Source: Laccaria trichodermophora (Eukaryota; Basidiomycota; Agaricomycetes; Agaricales; Hydnangiaceae). Taken from it: 64,000 nucleotides of DNA. The DNA lies in NCBI GenBank assembly GCA_018417955.1, contig JACTVC010000001.1, positions 4,092,001 through 4,156,000 of the forward strand, written 5' to 3'. The notes under the pieces are model-generated. The model saw nothing but the letters and a program-made list of their open reading frames with translations, had not been told where the DNA came from and searched no databases. A program made the translations under genes and the position numbers. This document shows, piece after piece, positions 33,548 through 46,424 of the stretch; the first letter of the stretch is position 1, and every line of letters starts with the position of its first letter.

Positions 33548-36500
33548 TATAGACGACGAGATGGAAGTTAAGAGGAAGATGCGTGTTCAGGGCGCTTGTT
33601 TTGATTGTGGCTATGCGAAGAAGACAACGAAGCGAAGCCGGCCCTAAACACGCCACCAGAATAGTGCTCCAACTCGCAAAATCGTTGGCGTCAAGTAGTC
33701 TCGAAGTACCCAACTCCGCCGCGAAGCCCCTCGTCGAATGGAGTTTCATGACGAGTCATCCAATGTTACCTCTCTGGGTCGTTCAGCTCCTGCCTACATC
33801 GCTTGGAGATCCGACCTCCCGCTGTGATCAAAATGAAACCCCGCGACCGTTTTTGTCAACTTGCATCGATATAGAAAGAGCGGGGATCTGTGGAGATTCA
33901 AAGGACGCGCGAAGAGTCAGTACATGGACTTCTCCGCAAAGATGTTCGAGTGCATCGGCTCTGAGTGAGTTCCTCCCGTTAGACTTGCCCCCCTTCCCAC
34001 CTTAGCTCGTTTTCCTCTTCTGTGCCGCAACCATACCCCCTGTTCTTCCGTCTGCCCACTTAGTCTAACATGCTGACAATTCTGTGACAGTCCCGTTCCT
34101 CTTAACCTCGTTTGTGAGCGCCATGCTTGAAAAGCGTACAAAACTGCAAACCACATATTTCTACTGGTACGACAATTGAAATCCTGAGATTGGGAAGCTA
34201 CTGGATGTTTACAGCATAAACAGGATTGGAATCGGCTATTGTTTTGCTTCAATTTCATCTTTGGACTACTACCGGTAACCCGCTCGAAGCCACTTTGGCT
34301 AACATGGAGGAAAATCCATTAGCTCAAGGTGATCGTTAGTATTTCTTTTCATAAGTCTACAACGCCCGCTCTAAACGGCCTTTCCATTGCAGACGTGGCA
34401 GGCGTTTTTAACGACGCCCAGATCGACGACGTTAAGACCCTCTCGAAAAGCTAAACACGCCATGCTAGGTCACTGCCGTCCGCCTGCTCATAAGGCAAGC
34501 TCCAGTCAGAGAGTTGGAGCGTGGGGATAACGGCCATCTTTTCTTTGGTAAGCTGTCGCCCTTGCCATTCGTACCCTTATTCCTCCCTTGACCTTTGGAT
34601 GCCCTTATTCGATATTCTGCTCACCAACTGCTCCCGTTTGTTACTCAGGTCCTGGCTTCATAACGCAAGCCCCACCTCGATGATCCTACCGTTGCGTCCA
34701 CCGTAACCCGCACGACCCAGCAACCTGCATCCCTTCGTGCATGAACTCACGAAGGAAATATCGCCACCAATAACGAACTACAGAGGGCAAGGCTTAGGGT
34801 GGGAAGCACGGAACTCATTGGAGGGTCTTCGTCTCTTCTCGCGCGGACACCGACTTCTATGGAGGACGGGGATGTGGCTATTCCCTAGGTCAGTGATACT
34901 TGAGTCCTTCTAATGCGTCGAGTTACTGACAACAATCGTGTATAGGTTTGTTTGGGGCTGCGTATGCTCTGCTTTTGCTCCAGAGGGAGGAGGGTGGGCG
35001 TAACATCTGTTAAAGTCTAGTTCAATGGAGTGAATCGTATGCCTAGGTTGACTCTGTAGCGTGAACGATTCGTGTTGCGATACGTACTACCTAGAACTGA
35101 CAGTGTCAATTGTGATTTCGTTATCTCCCAAAACATTGATGGCCACTTGTTAAACAGTGTCATTTGCTACTTCTATAAGACTCAACGGTTTATGGTGACG
35201 AGGGCTGGTATTGAGGAAACATAAACTGGGTAGGCATTCCAAATGTTATATTCAACACTATTTGTCAAATCACCCACGAGCTCAGACTTTCGTAAAAGTA
35301 AGAATCACGCGACTACCTTCCTTCTGCCTGCGGAATTCATGGAAAAGGACGCAAACCTGACGGTTCTGGCGTTGGAAACGCCAAGAGTCGGGAATGCGGG
35401 AGATGGCAGCGGCAGGTGCAGGCGAAGAACTGGGTTTACGGACGTACAGCCCTAGCATGCGTGACTAAAAGTGATTGGAAATGGTGTATATGCGACCTAC
35501 GTCCGTGTTATGGAGCAAGAGGTAGGTGTTAGGAGATTTCGAAGCACGGAGAGATGGTCGCGAGGATTAAGTGTGTGAGAAGCCGCTGCGTTCGTTGCAG
35601 AGGAGGAATGGAAGCGGAAGTGGACTGGCAAATCCACTTTGAGAGGGCCTATAACTCGCTCATACAAACGGCGCACTGTCTACAGAAAGTCTCGCTGATC
35701 ATGAACCGAAGTCAATGCATGGTCGCCTGCAAGTAATAATAGACGACGACCCAAAGGCCTCCGAGTCGGCGGTCACGTTGACTTGCAAGCGAGCGGATTC
35801 CTCGATCGTAGGATGTAAGTTCGTATAGGAAGAGTTAGTTATAGGGTATGTGTCGTCGACGTCTTGTGTCCAGGAGGGAGGGAGCCTATGCAGCAGCTGT
35901 CCGTCACGATTTTCCAAATCCACCGATGTGCATCGATCCAGCGCCGCACTCTGAAGTTGTTAAAGAGCGAGTCGTTGATATGAATTCGTTGAAGTCCGAA
36001 GACAAGTGTTGAACGTTGAGCTTTTAGCTAGTACTGTGAGTCGGTGATTAGATACGCGGACGTCGACTTCGTTTGGCCCGCCGACGCATGAAGCTAGAGT
36101 GGAAATAAGGTTAGACCCCAGAAGAAGCGAAGAGAAAGCGCCAACTCACCCTCAGATGATCTCATTCGCACACCACTGGGAGCGACGTATTCACACTGAA
36201 GTGCGTCCTCACTGGGCGCGAAGAATGCTGCAATAATAAATCAGCCCTCTGGAATTATGACTATGGGGTGTAAACTCACCGATGATAACCCAACGTCTGA
36301 AAGCCCTCAAGTCGTCCAATCGGTCAGTCATGCTCGGGTTTTCCTTGACATTCTTGAGGTCATTGAGTAAGTTGTTTCGCAACCTCCCGAACCCGGGTTG
36401 GACCAACTTCCATACCCTACAAACGGAGAGTGACCGCCTGAGAGCAGAGACCGCGCCAAGGTCTAAGATATGCATGAGTAGGGATAGAAAGGGAGAACCA

Positions 36501-38240
36501 AAAAGACGGACCAGAGGAGAGTGAAGAGTCCCGTTGAGGGCGTGAATGGCCTAGCAAAATGAGTTAAACAGGAGTCAGTGTCATGAGGATAGTGGGAGTC
36601 AAAAGGCGTTTCAAGAATCCTGAGGCTCTTCGTGATCGTTGATAAGGGAAGTCATTCTGTCAAAGGGATGGTGTTTGTTCGTATCATCGAGGAACACATC
36701 GAGAGACTTACCATGCAGATAGAAGCCATCCTTAACTCCACGCACAAGCCGAAAGGGCAGGAGGGGCTAGTCGAAATCCTCCGTCGATCACCAGCAGAGG
36801 TGAAGGTAACGGCTACAGGGAATGGAAGTTGAATACGGGAAGATCAAAGAAGCGAGGGTGTCATACTTACCCCAGTCGAAAGGACACAGGGCGCGAAAAC
36901 GTCGCTACCAACAGGGACAACCCATCGCTCTTAATCGCCACCCCGAATCTCCTGAAACCGTTTCCCTCTCTGCTATCCTCCATGCAAGCAAGAACGGGGT
37001 AAGGCACGTGCGGCAGGATTCTGCGCGCTCAAAGTTGCCCACCAAGTGCTTTGTTTCGAGGTATTACGAATCTTGTGCAGCAGCAGCCCAGAGTTGGCCA
37101 CGGGCAGGAGAAGGGGAAGAGAAGGTCGGAGAAAGGGGTGAGCGCTGAGCTATTGCCTGTCTTGTGGGATAGAATCGAGGAGGGCACGACGAATGAGAAC
37201 CAGGTGGACTTTGTAGGTCTGTACGCCGGTGTCAGCAACGTGTTGTGGAAAAAAGAGAGGGGAGAAAAGAAGTTCGTACTTGGACTTCATGAGAGGCTAT
37301 AACGATCCGTACACATCCTAGTCGAAGAACCCATTCCATCACGACGTTCCCTTGAAATACACTGTGCTTCCTTGGTTTCACGGATGGACCACAACGAGGA
37401 AGAGGGCACGCTTGCTACACGTAGGTGACGCGGCGGCTGGAGATGGACGTTGAGCGCTGAGCTTGAAGCTTGATTGCGGAATAACTGCAAGGAGATCTAG
37501 TTGCGTGGGCCACAAGATTGCACACCTGAATGGAAGATGTGGCGCAAACGGCGTTATAGGGCGATTCCTTTGCGAAAAGCACGTCAAGAGGAAGGAAGAG
37601 CAATTGATACAGTCGTCTCGGACTTCGCTTGGCCCGCCGACGCAGTAAGCTAGAGTGGAAACAAGTTCAGACCAGAAGAAGGGGAAATAAAGCACGAACT
37701 CACCCTGGTATGATCTCCAGTTCCATATCACTCGGAGCGACGTATTCACACTGACGTGCGTCCTCGCTGGGCACGAAGAACACTGCAACCATGAGATGGA
37801 TACGTCATGGCATCCTTCATAGACGAATGTGACCCAGGCGTGACATTTCGACTGAACGTTATTGATATTTACTCGTCCCTCGTTCCAGAGCAAGTGAGTA
37901 CGAAGTGGAGCCTTTTTCCGATTTCGTGTGTAAAGCTCACTGACGTGAGCAGGTGCGGTTGAACGTTGAACTTTGAAGCAAATGTATGCCCTGGCAAACG
38001 TCAAAACAACGGAACCTTTCAGACAACCCAACACATAAGAGTGCCATGCCAGAGCTTGAATGGACGACAGCAACGAAGGATGACTTCGCCTGCTGGCTCT
38101 CTTTCTATTGTATGTCTCGGAGAACATCAGATCACGACTATCCCACTGATCAACCACCCTCCTAGAGGAAGATCACACCGTCCTCCCCACTCTGAAGTGC
38201 GTTCTTTCCGGACAGTTCAACAGGCGTCGATCCAGATTCC
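33548..38240. pseudogene. Decayed spliced-gene remnants of block 2
   Basis: Counterpart of the block 1 and block 3 remnants. Plus strand: MDFSAKMFECIGSE near 33925 before a GTGAGT donor, and DVAGVFNDAQ near 34395-34430. Minus strand: 36475-36209 (LLNDLKNVKENPSMTDRLDD, RRWVIIGEFTP), 35923-35800 (MDLENRDGQLLHRLPPSW) and 37238-37029 (ALTPFSDLLFPFSCPWPTLG). A segment of about 170 bp is present twice within the block (36060-36230 and 37618-37790), encoding AFFAPSEDALQCEYVAPS and VFFVPSEDARQCEYVAPS on the minus strand. At least two unknown genes, head to head with the NACHT gene, seem to have decayed here. Confidence 0.5.
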
Positions 38241-40674
38241 ATCTAGAACAACGGCTCAGACGACAACAATGACCAAGGGATACGGCAGCATTGTTCCTCA
38301 TTACCCCCCCCCCCATCCGTCTCCCGCATCGCAACTAGCTTCGTCCAAAGGATGGGTACATTCGAAGGGGGCATCGCACCGTGATCACCTACTATGCCAA
38401 GCGACGTGGAGCCAGAAGCTGAAGCGGAGAGGGAACGCGACCGTATTCGCACAGAAGCTGAAGCTGTACTTACACGGGAGACTCAGCTTGGGATCCTCGT
38501 TGAAGACCGTGTGCTGTCTATGATGGAGAGCACAAAGTCGCTCCCTCCACCATCCTCCAGGTGTCTCACTATGCCCAACACACCCCCATCGAATTCTCAG
38601 AAAGATTCGGGTGGCGTTATTGGTGGTGGTCTGCTGCGAAGAACGCCTACCAAAGACCCTCCGACGTCTGCGCAGCAACTCATATTGGACGCAAAGGCGA
38701 GGGATAAGGGCGACAAGAAGAACGCCGAAGGCAAGGCGAAAGAGTAGCCTGCGAACGCCCAAGGCAAATTAACCGATCCAGCATTCGTCAACCTCAACAT
38801 TAAAACAACACCATCCGACGCGTCCGCGTACCTTCTTCCTCCCCGTCCTCGCCTACCCTTTTTCGAACGAATCTCTCGAATATGCCACCTAATCTGACAC
38901 CCTCTCCCACGTGTACAACCGATACGTTGTCTTCCTCCCCTTCTCGCGAGGCTCCACCCTTGTATGCCCAGTTCACATCCCAAGGGACGCTAGAGGTACC
39001 AGGTACACTTCTCATGATAGCCAAACGCTTCGAGAAGCTTGAGAAATGGACTGTCGGACACGTTAGGGCTTTGGAAGATCGGATGAACGCTGTTGAGAGT
39101 CGATAAGGAAGCAGAGAAAGAGAAGGAGAAGGAGAAGGAATCCGATTCCGAGTTGCTAAGACACACGGGTTCGATGGAGAAATATGAAAGATGAAATACA
39201 CGACCTTCGAGACGAAGTCATTGAGCTTCAAGGCCGATTAGGCGAGCTAGGACGGGAGATGGCGAAGATTGCAACGGCCCCTGACAACCTTTCTACGGGA
39301 TTCAAAACGCAGTCCGCCTCTGTACCAAGGCCCGTAGCACTGCACGCTGCTTCCTATCGTCACGCACTCGCATCCCACTTCTTGGGTTGCCACGCACTTG
39401 ACAGGATCACCGTCAGCACCCAGCACGCCCATCCCCATCCCAAGTTATCAAGAATCTGCGAGTCCCCCGAGGACTTCGAAGAGGAGAAAGTCAGGCACGA
39501 GGTTACCGTACCCTACAGGAAATTATTCTTCTCCGCCAGATACGTTCTATCCTAGCAATTCTCCACCTTCGTCGATTAGTTCCGCTATGAGGCTTCGTCT
39601 ACGGCCATTTCAGGGTTGCCCCTCCATTCATCCTCAGGACTGGGTACACTACCAGGTGCTTCATATTCTACCACCTCACTTTCTTCACTGGCTTCCGGTA
39701 CGGGTAGGCCGCCGTCCCCGCCTGCTCAACCCAAGTTCGCTCCTGCCTCTGCTTCTGCCAATCGAACGGCCAGCCCATCGCCCGCTCCAGCAAAGGGACG
39801 AGGAACACGACAAGGATTGCCGCCACCCCCGAAATCGACTGCTGGTAAACGACAAACGAGTGTAAGCCCCACGCCTAGGAAACGGTACACCGTTGCGCTT
39901 GGAGGACCAATAACTGCGCCTCCTGACGAGGATGAGTTTTCCTCAAATGCTGCTTCTTTGTTCTATACCACCGCCGCCAATACCGCCGCCAATACCAATG
40001 CGAATATCAATACCAATACCCATACGGATCCGCCTTCTACTGTTTCTCTATTGAAAAGGGTAGGCACACCGCGGTCGTACTCCCGTGTACTTGGGGGGTC
40101 ATTTTCCGTTTCTCCCTTAGGGGACGATGACGACGACAAGAAGAAGGAAGACGAAGGCGCAGGTGAATTCGGAGAAGGCGAAGAAACGATCGGCAAATCT
40201 TCTGGCATCAAACTCAAGAACGCGAATGGGAGTCTGTCTTCCTCCACCTCAAACTCGATATCACCTGGTGGACCTGGGCGTGGCGATTACAAGTCCACAG
40301 CCACTACCTCACCATCGCCGTCCGCTCGTCGGATCAGGGCACAGAGCGCGTATGGGTACGCTAGCCTCCTCCCTCCTCAGACTCCATTACAGACTCCTAC
40401 CATGGGGACTACTGCGCCATTAAAGCCAAAGTTGAGGTCCCGGTCTTCTGAGCGGCTTTCCTCTGGTACCAGCTCCATTGGGACGGGAGATGGAATGATA
40501 AGTGGTGGACTTGGAGGAGGGGGGACCAAGTTTGTGGACCCCTTGTTGTTGAGGAGGCACCAGCAAAGTCAGGAGGGGTTACAGGTGAAGATGCCGATGC
40601 CAAAGCCGGTGGGGAAGGTCCCGATTGGGCAGTTGGTTGCGTTTTTTGATGGGGAGAAGGGGGGGAGGACGTAG
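38241..40674 (+). pseudogene. Ser/Pro-rich conserved fungal protein, decayed copy 2
   Basis: Best copy of the gene also present at 8125-10388. The ancestral ATG has become ATC at 38241. Then follow an acidic segment (EAEAERERDRIRTEAEAVL), LPPPSSRCLTMPNTPP, SAQQLILDAKARDKG and, after a stop at about 38744, a second stretch with KRFEKLEKWTVGHVRALEDR (39020-39095). The final long frame 39616-40674 (352 codons) has KRYTVALGGPI, SRSSERLSSG and KVPIGQLVAFFDGEKGGRT. Stops and frame changes between these parts show it is not one functional gene unless many introns are assumed. A role in cytoskeleton or polarity is conceivable from the coiled-coil plus basic Ser/Pro region, but this is speculation. 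Confidence 0.65.
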
Positions 40675-42052
40675 GGTTGGCGTGGGAGAAGGGTTTCTTT
40701 TTTTGTTTGGAAAGCGGGATGGATGGATGAATGCCTGGGGTGAAGGAAGGGATGGAAGAAGGAGAGAGCCTAATGGGTATGGATCTGGAATGACTGATAT
40801 GCTATGTACCTCTGACTTGCTTTACTTATACCCTCCCAATGATATGAGAGTACTGATGCTTGGTTTTTATATTACCTCAGTTTTTTTTTACTTGAATGCC
40901 TTTTTTGTATATTATATCAGTGTCTTGATGATGTGTTGTATTTCAAGTTGGTGATACACATTATTCAAGATTCAAACTGAAAAAAAGACAAACAAAGATT
41001 CAGTCTGTCCCCATGGGAGTTGGTGGTTAAACATACTGGTACCATGTACTCTCTCTGACTGGCTTTACTTATGCCCTCCCAGTGATATAACAGACTTTAG
41101 GAACTAGCATGGTTTAGGTAATACCATGGAATTTTCCGTACTTTAGTTCATCTGGAATTGGCACAAGGTCTACATAGTCCTACGTAGATTGGATAGGCCA
41201 TGTAGGCCCATCGGCAGCCCCCTCTTATAGAGCCCTATGTAGAGCCGACAGATTACTGGAGACTACAGTAGCAGCCTGTAGCAGGACTTACGCAAGCTAT
41301 GCGAGGTATGGATTGATGCAGATCCAACCTCGATCACTACATCAGGGGTTTGGGGGCTCTTAGGTTTTTCCAGGCGGACTTTGTAATCAATCAACTGACT
41401 TCGCCGTGTATATACTGGAATGGCGAAAGCTGAAATTCTGGTAACACATTACCTTGGGCAGGCAACCTACCAAAAACTATTTTAGCTTGATTTCACCAGC
41501 CCCCCACTCTTGCACTTTTTGGCTTTATCTTGCCATACTGTTGCCATCTTGTGTAATAGTTGGGTGTCATACCCATCAAATGCATGACTTGTGTTTGATG
41601 GTAATTTGATGGTAAATCCGTTACAAGCTGCTGCAAGGGTAGAAATCTATTTTAGCTAAATTTCACCATCCTCCCCTCTTGCACTTTATGGTTTTGTCTT
41701 GCCATACTGTTGCCATAGTTGGGCATCATACCCATCAAATGAAGTACTTGTGTTCAACGGTAATTTGTCATCAACAAGTTGTTGATTGGCATGGATGGTT
41801 GCTAATCAACATCACCTGGTCACCGTCACCGTCATGAGGCTTTTTATAACTTTTTTAACAATATGATCACAGGGGCAGCGGTACTCAATGTTGCGTCGAC
41901 TCGGACTCTCTCTGAGGGAGCCATGGCAGGCGGACACTGTTATTTCAAATCTCAAAGTTCAATTTTTTGACTCTGAACGAATAGTACATAGACTCTTTTT
42001 AAGATCCTGGCAGGGAGGATTGGGAGAAGTTATAAACTGTGTTAACTTGCCA
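40675..42052. other. Intergenic with local duplications and the MITE empty site
   Basis: 40780-40958 is the reverse complement of the block 1 flank and carries the empty MITE site at 40857/40858. 41030-41095 partly repeats 40785-40850 (TTTACTTATGCCCTCCCA versus TTTACTTATACCCTCCCA). 41475-41620 and 41645-41770 are diverged direct repeats (CTCTTGCACTTT, CATACCCATCAAATG). No gene was seen. Confidence 0.6.
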
Positions 42053-44974
42053 TCAGGAATAGTACATGTCATTTGATTCTAGAAACTCTTCGTCATCGTC
42101 CTGAGACTGGTTGTCATAAGGGGCTCCGTCCTCGTCGGAGCCAGATTCTGAACTAGCATCCAAGTTAGGATCTTCGCGATCATCCATGCCAAGTTCTGAT
42201 TCATCCAAATCTGAACCATCGTGACTACCTTCATATCCTCCGTAACCACCCATTTCATTCCAGTTTTCTCCATTGTTTTGATTTGGAGCTACTTGTGCTG
42301 AATTTGTGATCGGTTCGGGGGGGGTCTGAGCTGCAGATATATGGCCATGTGCATACATATGCCCAATTCCAATGCCCCAGTGATATCGCATGATCATGTC
42401 ACGGTCAGTGAACCTGCCAGAACGATTAGATGATGCCATATCTAGAAAGCAGGTGTTGTTCGCTGACCTATTGACATAGTAATCTTTCCATTCCTGACCA
42501 TCTTTTGCTATCTTGGAAAGGCCACGTCCATCCAGATGATGTTTGCCCTCAGAGAACACTGGGCTTAGATAGCAGCTTCGAAGAACGTGCTCAGGGTTTA
42601 TAAAGCCAAACACATCTATTTCGGCCACTGGAGGAAAGGTGAAGCATTCACTCTGAACTTCTCGCATAGCTGAAGCCAAGAGGGAAGGAGGAGGCAAGAA
42701 TGGGTGGATCTGGGATCAACACCCATGAGTGAGCAATGAGCAGTTACAAGATACTCAGCTGGCCCAACATGATTATGCATACTGTAGGAAGTACAGTTAT
42801 ACAAAGCACTACATGTAGTGCAAGAGGATGGCAAGACTGCTGACAAGGTGGTGGTTCAAGACAAAAGATCAATATATTATGTAAGATATCCAAATCTAGC
42901 TACATACCACTGTTTGACTATGGCCTCTGGGCATTCCCTTCCAATCCTATATCACAGGAAATGACACCCGATCCAGGCGAGAGGCTTCCCATCCAGCAGT
43001 TGCCACGTTGGTGCAAACCTGGAACCATCGAACCCAAAGGAAATCAAACCTCATCGCTTCATAATTGAGCATACCAGGTCCAGAATAGATGACATTGACA
43101 TGGTATATTCCCAATACTTGTGCATATAGAAATGGATGTGTTGGGAAATCATTCCTGGCTAGTGGATCAGAAAGTAACATGACGTCACGGTGGGATGTCC
43201 CTGGGTTGATGACATCTTCGGATCGTCGCACATCGTAGGTGGTGTTATAAAACCGGGCAAGTTTGTGAAGGTACATGCGGTTATCTTTGATAATGATGGA
43301 GTTCAAAGCCAGCTGCTTTGTATGCTCATAGAGGCCAATGTTTGGGGGCTTTGAGGCACTTGTTTCGCCTTGAAGATTCTGCAACTCTTTTAATCTTTCT
43401 TGGACTCTAGGTAGGAGGTGGGTGTTCAATTTTGTCATGAAACCCTGTGCAGGTTGTGTGATCAGTAAGAAGCATACAAATTTAGAGTCAGGGTTACCTG
43501 AACAGCAGGGTCAAAGCGATTTTCTGAGAGGAATAAGCCAATATTCACTGGATTGTTTTGGGTCCTTCCAATGTGGTATCGACAGCTCGAAGACCCAGGG
43601 CAACTGTCAGCTGCATCACTTCTTGGGCCGCTCACCTCCCTGGCATTTAATTTCTGCCAAATGCGGCAGAGTTGAGCTTGCCTCCGCTCAATCTCAGTCA
43701 GTTGCTTGATGAATTTCTTGCGACTTGTGCACTTGTACCAAGATTTTGGGTTTCGATGCTCAAGCTCCAACTGCACCATGCCAGGCCTTAGCAAGACATG
43801 GTCCAAAATGACAATGGTCAACTTACTGGCTCAGTCGAATAAGAATTTGTCATTCCGTATCTCCGAATCGTTTCAACATAATCCCCGAGTGCATGCACTT
43901 TGTATGTGTTCAGATTGAGGGTTTTCTTGCGCCTCCCGGGGGGTAGTTTTGCCTGTGTTGCTTTTCGACTGGTCATGCTGCCATCCGCGCTATCAGTCAA
44001 AGAGAGGGCACCCTGCGTTGTATGTGGTTCTACGGTCACAGTGTTTATATCAGTGTCATTACTGGTTGCCGCTCCAGTCAGTGCAGATTTGTTCACAGGT
44101 GCTGAAGCCTTCTTGGCTTGTTGACGCTGCCTTGCTGCAGCTTCCCGCTTTAGTTCTTTGGTATCAAAGGCCAGACACAGCTTTTCTTGGAAATCATGGA
44201 GAGCTTGCCTGAGCGCAGAAGTGGTGGATTCTAAAATTTCCAAGGTAAGGTCTGTGTGCTGGCGGAGTTTAGCAAGGCCATGCCAATGTGCGAAAATGAA
44301 CAGAAGGTCCAAAAGGAGGGAATTGTGTGGCTCTGGAAGAAGACCATCAAAAACTGGGATGGAGCACTACAAACACTATGTGAATATTTCGAAATGTTTC
44401 TGGTTCATCCGGTGGCTTACTTGTAGGAGGTTTTCATAGTCCCTTGCACCAAGCTTCTTCAATTCAGAAATATTGCTTAAAAAACGACGAATAGAATCAC
44501 AGCCAAATGTTGGCGTCGCGTGGAAGCTATCACATCTCTTCAGATGGCCTATTTTGAAATGGAGGAGTGTACTGACTGGAAATCGAGGATATCAGTTGCT
44601 CCAGCAATAGTATCCAAGATCTGAAGAAGATGGAGAAAAAGGGCCCGCCAAACTCCTAACTCGACCACATGCATAAAATTGATGTGAAATATTTCAAAGA
44701 AATTGAAGAGCAAGTGCGAGAAGCGTGAAAATGCATTCTGTGGCAAGCCTTAGCTCAGATACAAAGTTGGTTCGCTGTGCCACAGACTTACTAGAGTTGG
44801 TACTAGCGAATGCGGCTTGAGAATGCACTGCACTGGAGCACTCTCAACCGCCCAATTGTTTTCGTAGATCAGCGCTTGGGCTTCGCATATTTTTTCTTGG
44901 TATACCTTGTCGTTAGTGCGCACAGAAAGTTTTCGCTGCACTTTGTCACATTCAGTACAGGTGGACCCTGACAT
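42053..44974 (-). pseudogene. Transposon-encoded ORF (HEFELGVWK-type), interrupted
   Basis: Multi-exon minus-strand gene. From the start: MSGSTCTECDKVQRKLS with ILKPHSLVPTL and a GTAAGT donor (about 44800); then HINFMHVVELGVWRALFLHL (44700); LFIFAHWHGLAKLRQHTDL (44300); a basic linker; YKVHALGDYVETIRRYGMT; KKFIKQLTEIERRQAQLCR (43700); HPFLYAQVLGIYHVNVIY (43130); RFDFLWVRWF; and a C-terminal part (42640-42053) with FGFINPEHVLRSCYL, RYHWGIGIGHMYAHGH and a long acidic tail. This layout is familiar from ORFs of agaricomycete DNA transposons; I cannot assign the superfamily with certainty. A 318-bp repeat splits the gene at 42638-42956, inside the sequence for ...RVSFP/FPPVAE. Confidence 0.68.
42638..42956. 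mobile_element. 318-bp repeat inserted in the transposon ORF
   Basis: Flanked by GGAAA on both sides (42633-42637 and 42957-42961), consistent with a 5-bp target duplication. It begins G-GTGAAGCATTCAC and ends TATATCACA. A second copy at 46107-46424 is about 97% identical by eye. It contains no protein-like frame. It could be a small non-autonomous element or solo terminal repeat. Confidence 0.7.
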
Positions 44975-45132
44975 GCATCATCATTCTCATAATTTCTTCA
45001 ATCTTTTGGTCATCTCCAATGATATTTTCTTTACTGGATGTGCATAGTGGAGCCTGAAAATGGTACCTGACATCCCATACACCATTCCTATCAATTTATA
45101 ATTTGATCTGATTTTATAGCTATTTTTACTGC

Positions 45133-45470
45133 AATGAAATATCCATTGAAATCACCAGGCATCCAAATGAAAAGTGCAATGAAATATCCTAGGAACAAGA
45201 ATGAAATATCCATTGAAATCGCCAGATATATATATGAAATGCACAATGAAATATCCTAGGAACAAGAATGAAATATCCATTGAAATTGCCAGGCATCCAA
45301 ATGAAATGCACAATGAAATATCCTAGGAACAAGAATGAAATATCCATTGAAATTGCCAGGCTTCTATATGAAAAGGACAATGAAATATCCTGGGTCTAAG
45401 AATGAAATATCCATTGAAATTTCCAGCCTTCTATATGAAAAGAAAAATGAGATATCCAGAGAACTTAATG
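45133..45470. repeat. Tandem array, exact 67-bp period, five units
   Basis: The word AATGAAATATCCATTGAAAT begins at 45133, 45200, 45267, 45334 and 45401, exactly 67 bases apart. Each unit also contains AATGAAATATCCTAGG or a variant. The array lies about 160 bp upstream of the start of the minus-strand transposon ORF, where subterminal transposase-binding repeats would be expected. Confidence 0.88.
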
Positions 45471-45474
45471 AATG

Positions 45475-46106
45475 AAAATGTCAGGCAAAAAGAATGAGAC
45501 ATCTCATTAAACCTCTAGGCACTGAGGATATCGCCCTCCAGGCATATGTCTGGTTTTTATCATAAAAGTGGTTACCACCCATCAACTGGAGGGATGTCAA
45601 TGAACATCTGGCTGTTCTTGAGAAGCCTAGATGCTAAAAGACAAGGGAGATGGTTGAGGAACAGGTGGAGTCTGAGAGACAGTGAAGCAGCACAAAGCAG
45701 CAGGCAACACTGGTTGTGGGCGACCTCCTCACCAAGTCAATGGTTGCGTAGTTGCGGAATCCAGACATAGGTGAATAGGAACTCTCCTCACAGTAGGCTT
45801 TAGGCCACACAGTCGCGAAATCCCAAAGCCCAGCTGCTCAGAGTCAGTGCAGCACCCCAATCGAACAAACCTCAACCAGCTGTGCAAGCACAAGCTAAAG
45901 TCAATGGTTCATCCAACTGAAGGATGGATGAGCCCTTTCACATGAAGTAGTAAGCCCACCGCGAAGAGCGTGAGCAGCAGCTACCATCCATGCTAAGGTT
46001 CCTCCTGTGATGAGCTGGCACATTCCCACAACTCTCCAGCTCTCCCTCTACCAAGAAATGCAGACTTCAACCATGCTTTGGTGAAGTCTGCGGTGCCCCC
46101 ACCATT
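45475..46106. other. Intergenic, nothing recognised
   Basis: Unique-looking sequence without protein-like frames. A 74-codon frame at 45546-45770 has no recognisable features. Confidence 0.4.
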
Positions 46107-46424
46107 GTGAAGCATTCACTCTGAACTTCTCGCATAGCTGAAGCCAAGAGGGAAGGAGGAGGCAAGAATGGGTGGATCTGGGATCAACACCCATAAGTGA
46201 GCAATGAGCAGTTACAAGATACTCAGCTGGCCCAACATGATTATGCATACTGTAGGAAGTACAGATATACAAAGCACTACATGTAGTGCAAGAGGATGGC
46301 AAGACTGCTGACAAGATGGTGGTTCAAGACAAAAGATCAATATATTATGTAAGATATCCAAGTCTAGCTATATACCATTGTTTGACTATGGCCTCTGGGC
46401 ATTCCCTTCCAATCCTGTATCACA
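46107..46424. mobile_element. Second copy of the 318-bp repeat
   Basis: Matches 42639-42956 end to end with only scattered substitutions. Its right edge directly abuts the pyrimidine tract of element D. No clear target duplication is visible here. Confidence 0.7.

Noticed and set aside
39398..39865. 155-codon plus-strand frame as a separate gene
   Set aside because: It overlaps the Ser/Pro-rich pseudogene in a shifted frame, and its peptide continues the same conserved protein only in pieces.
42638..42956. An intron of the transposon ORF instead of an insertion
   Set aside because: No GT-AG boundaries at its edges, a flanking GGAAA duplication, and a second copy outside any gene.
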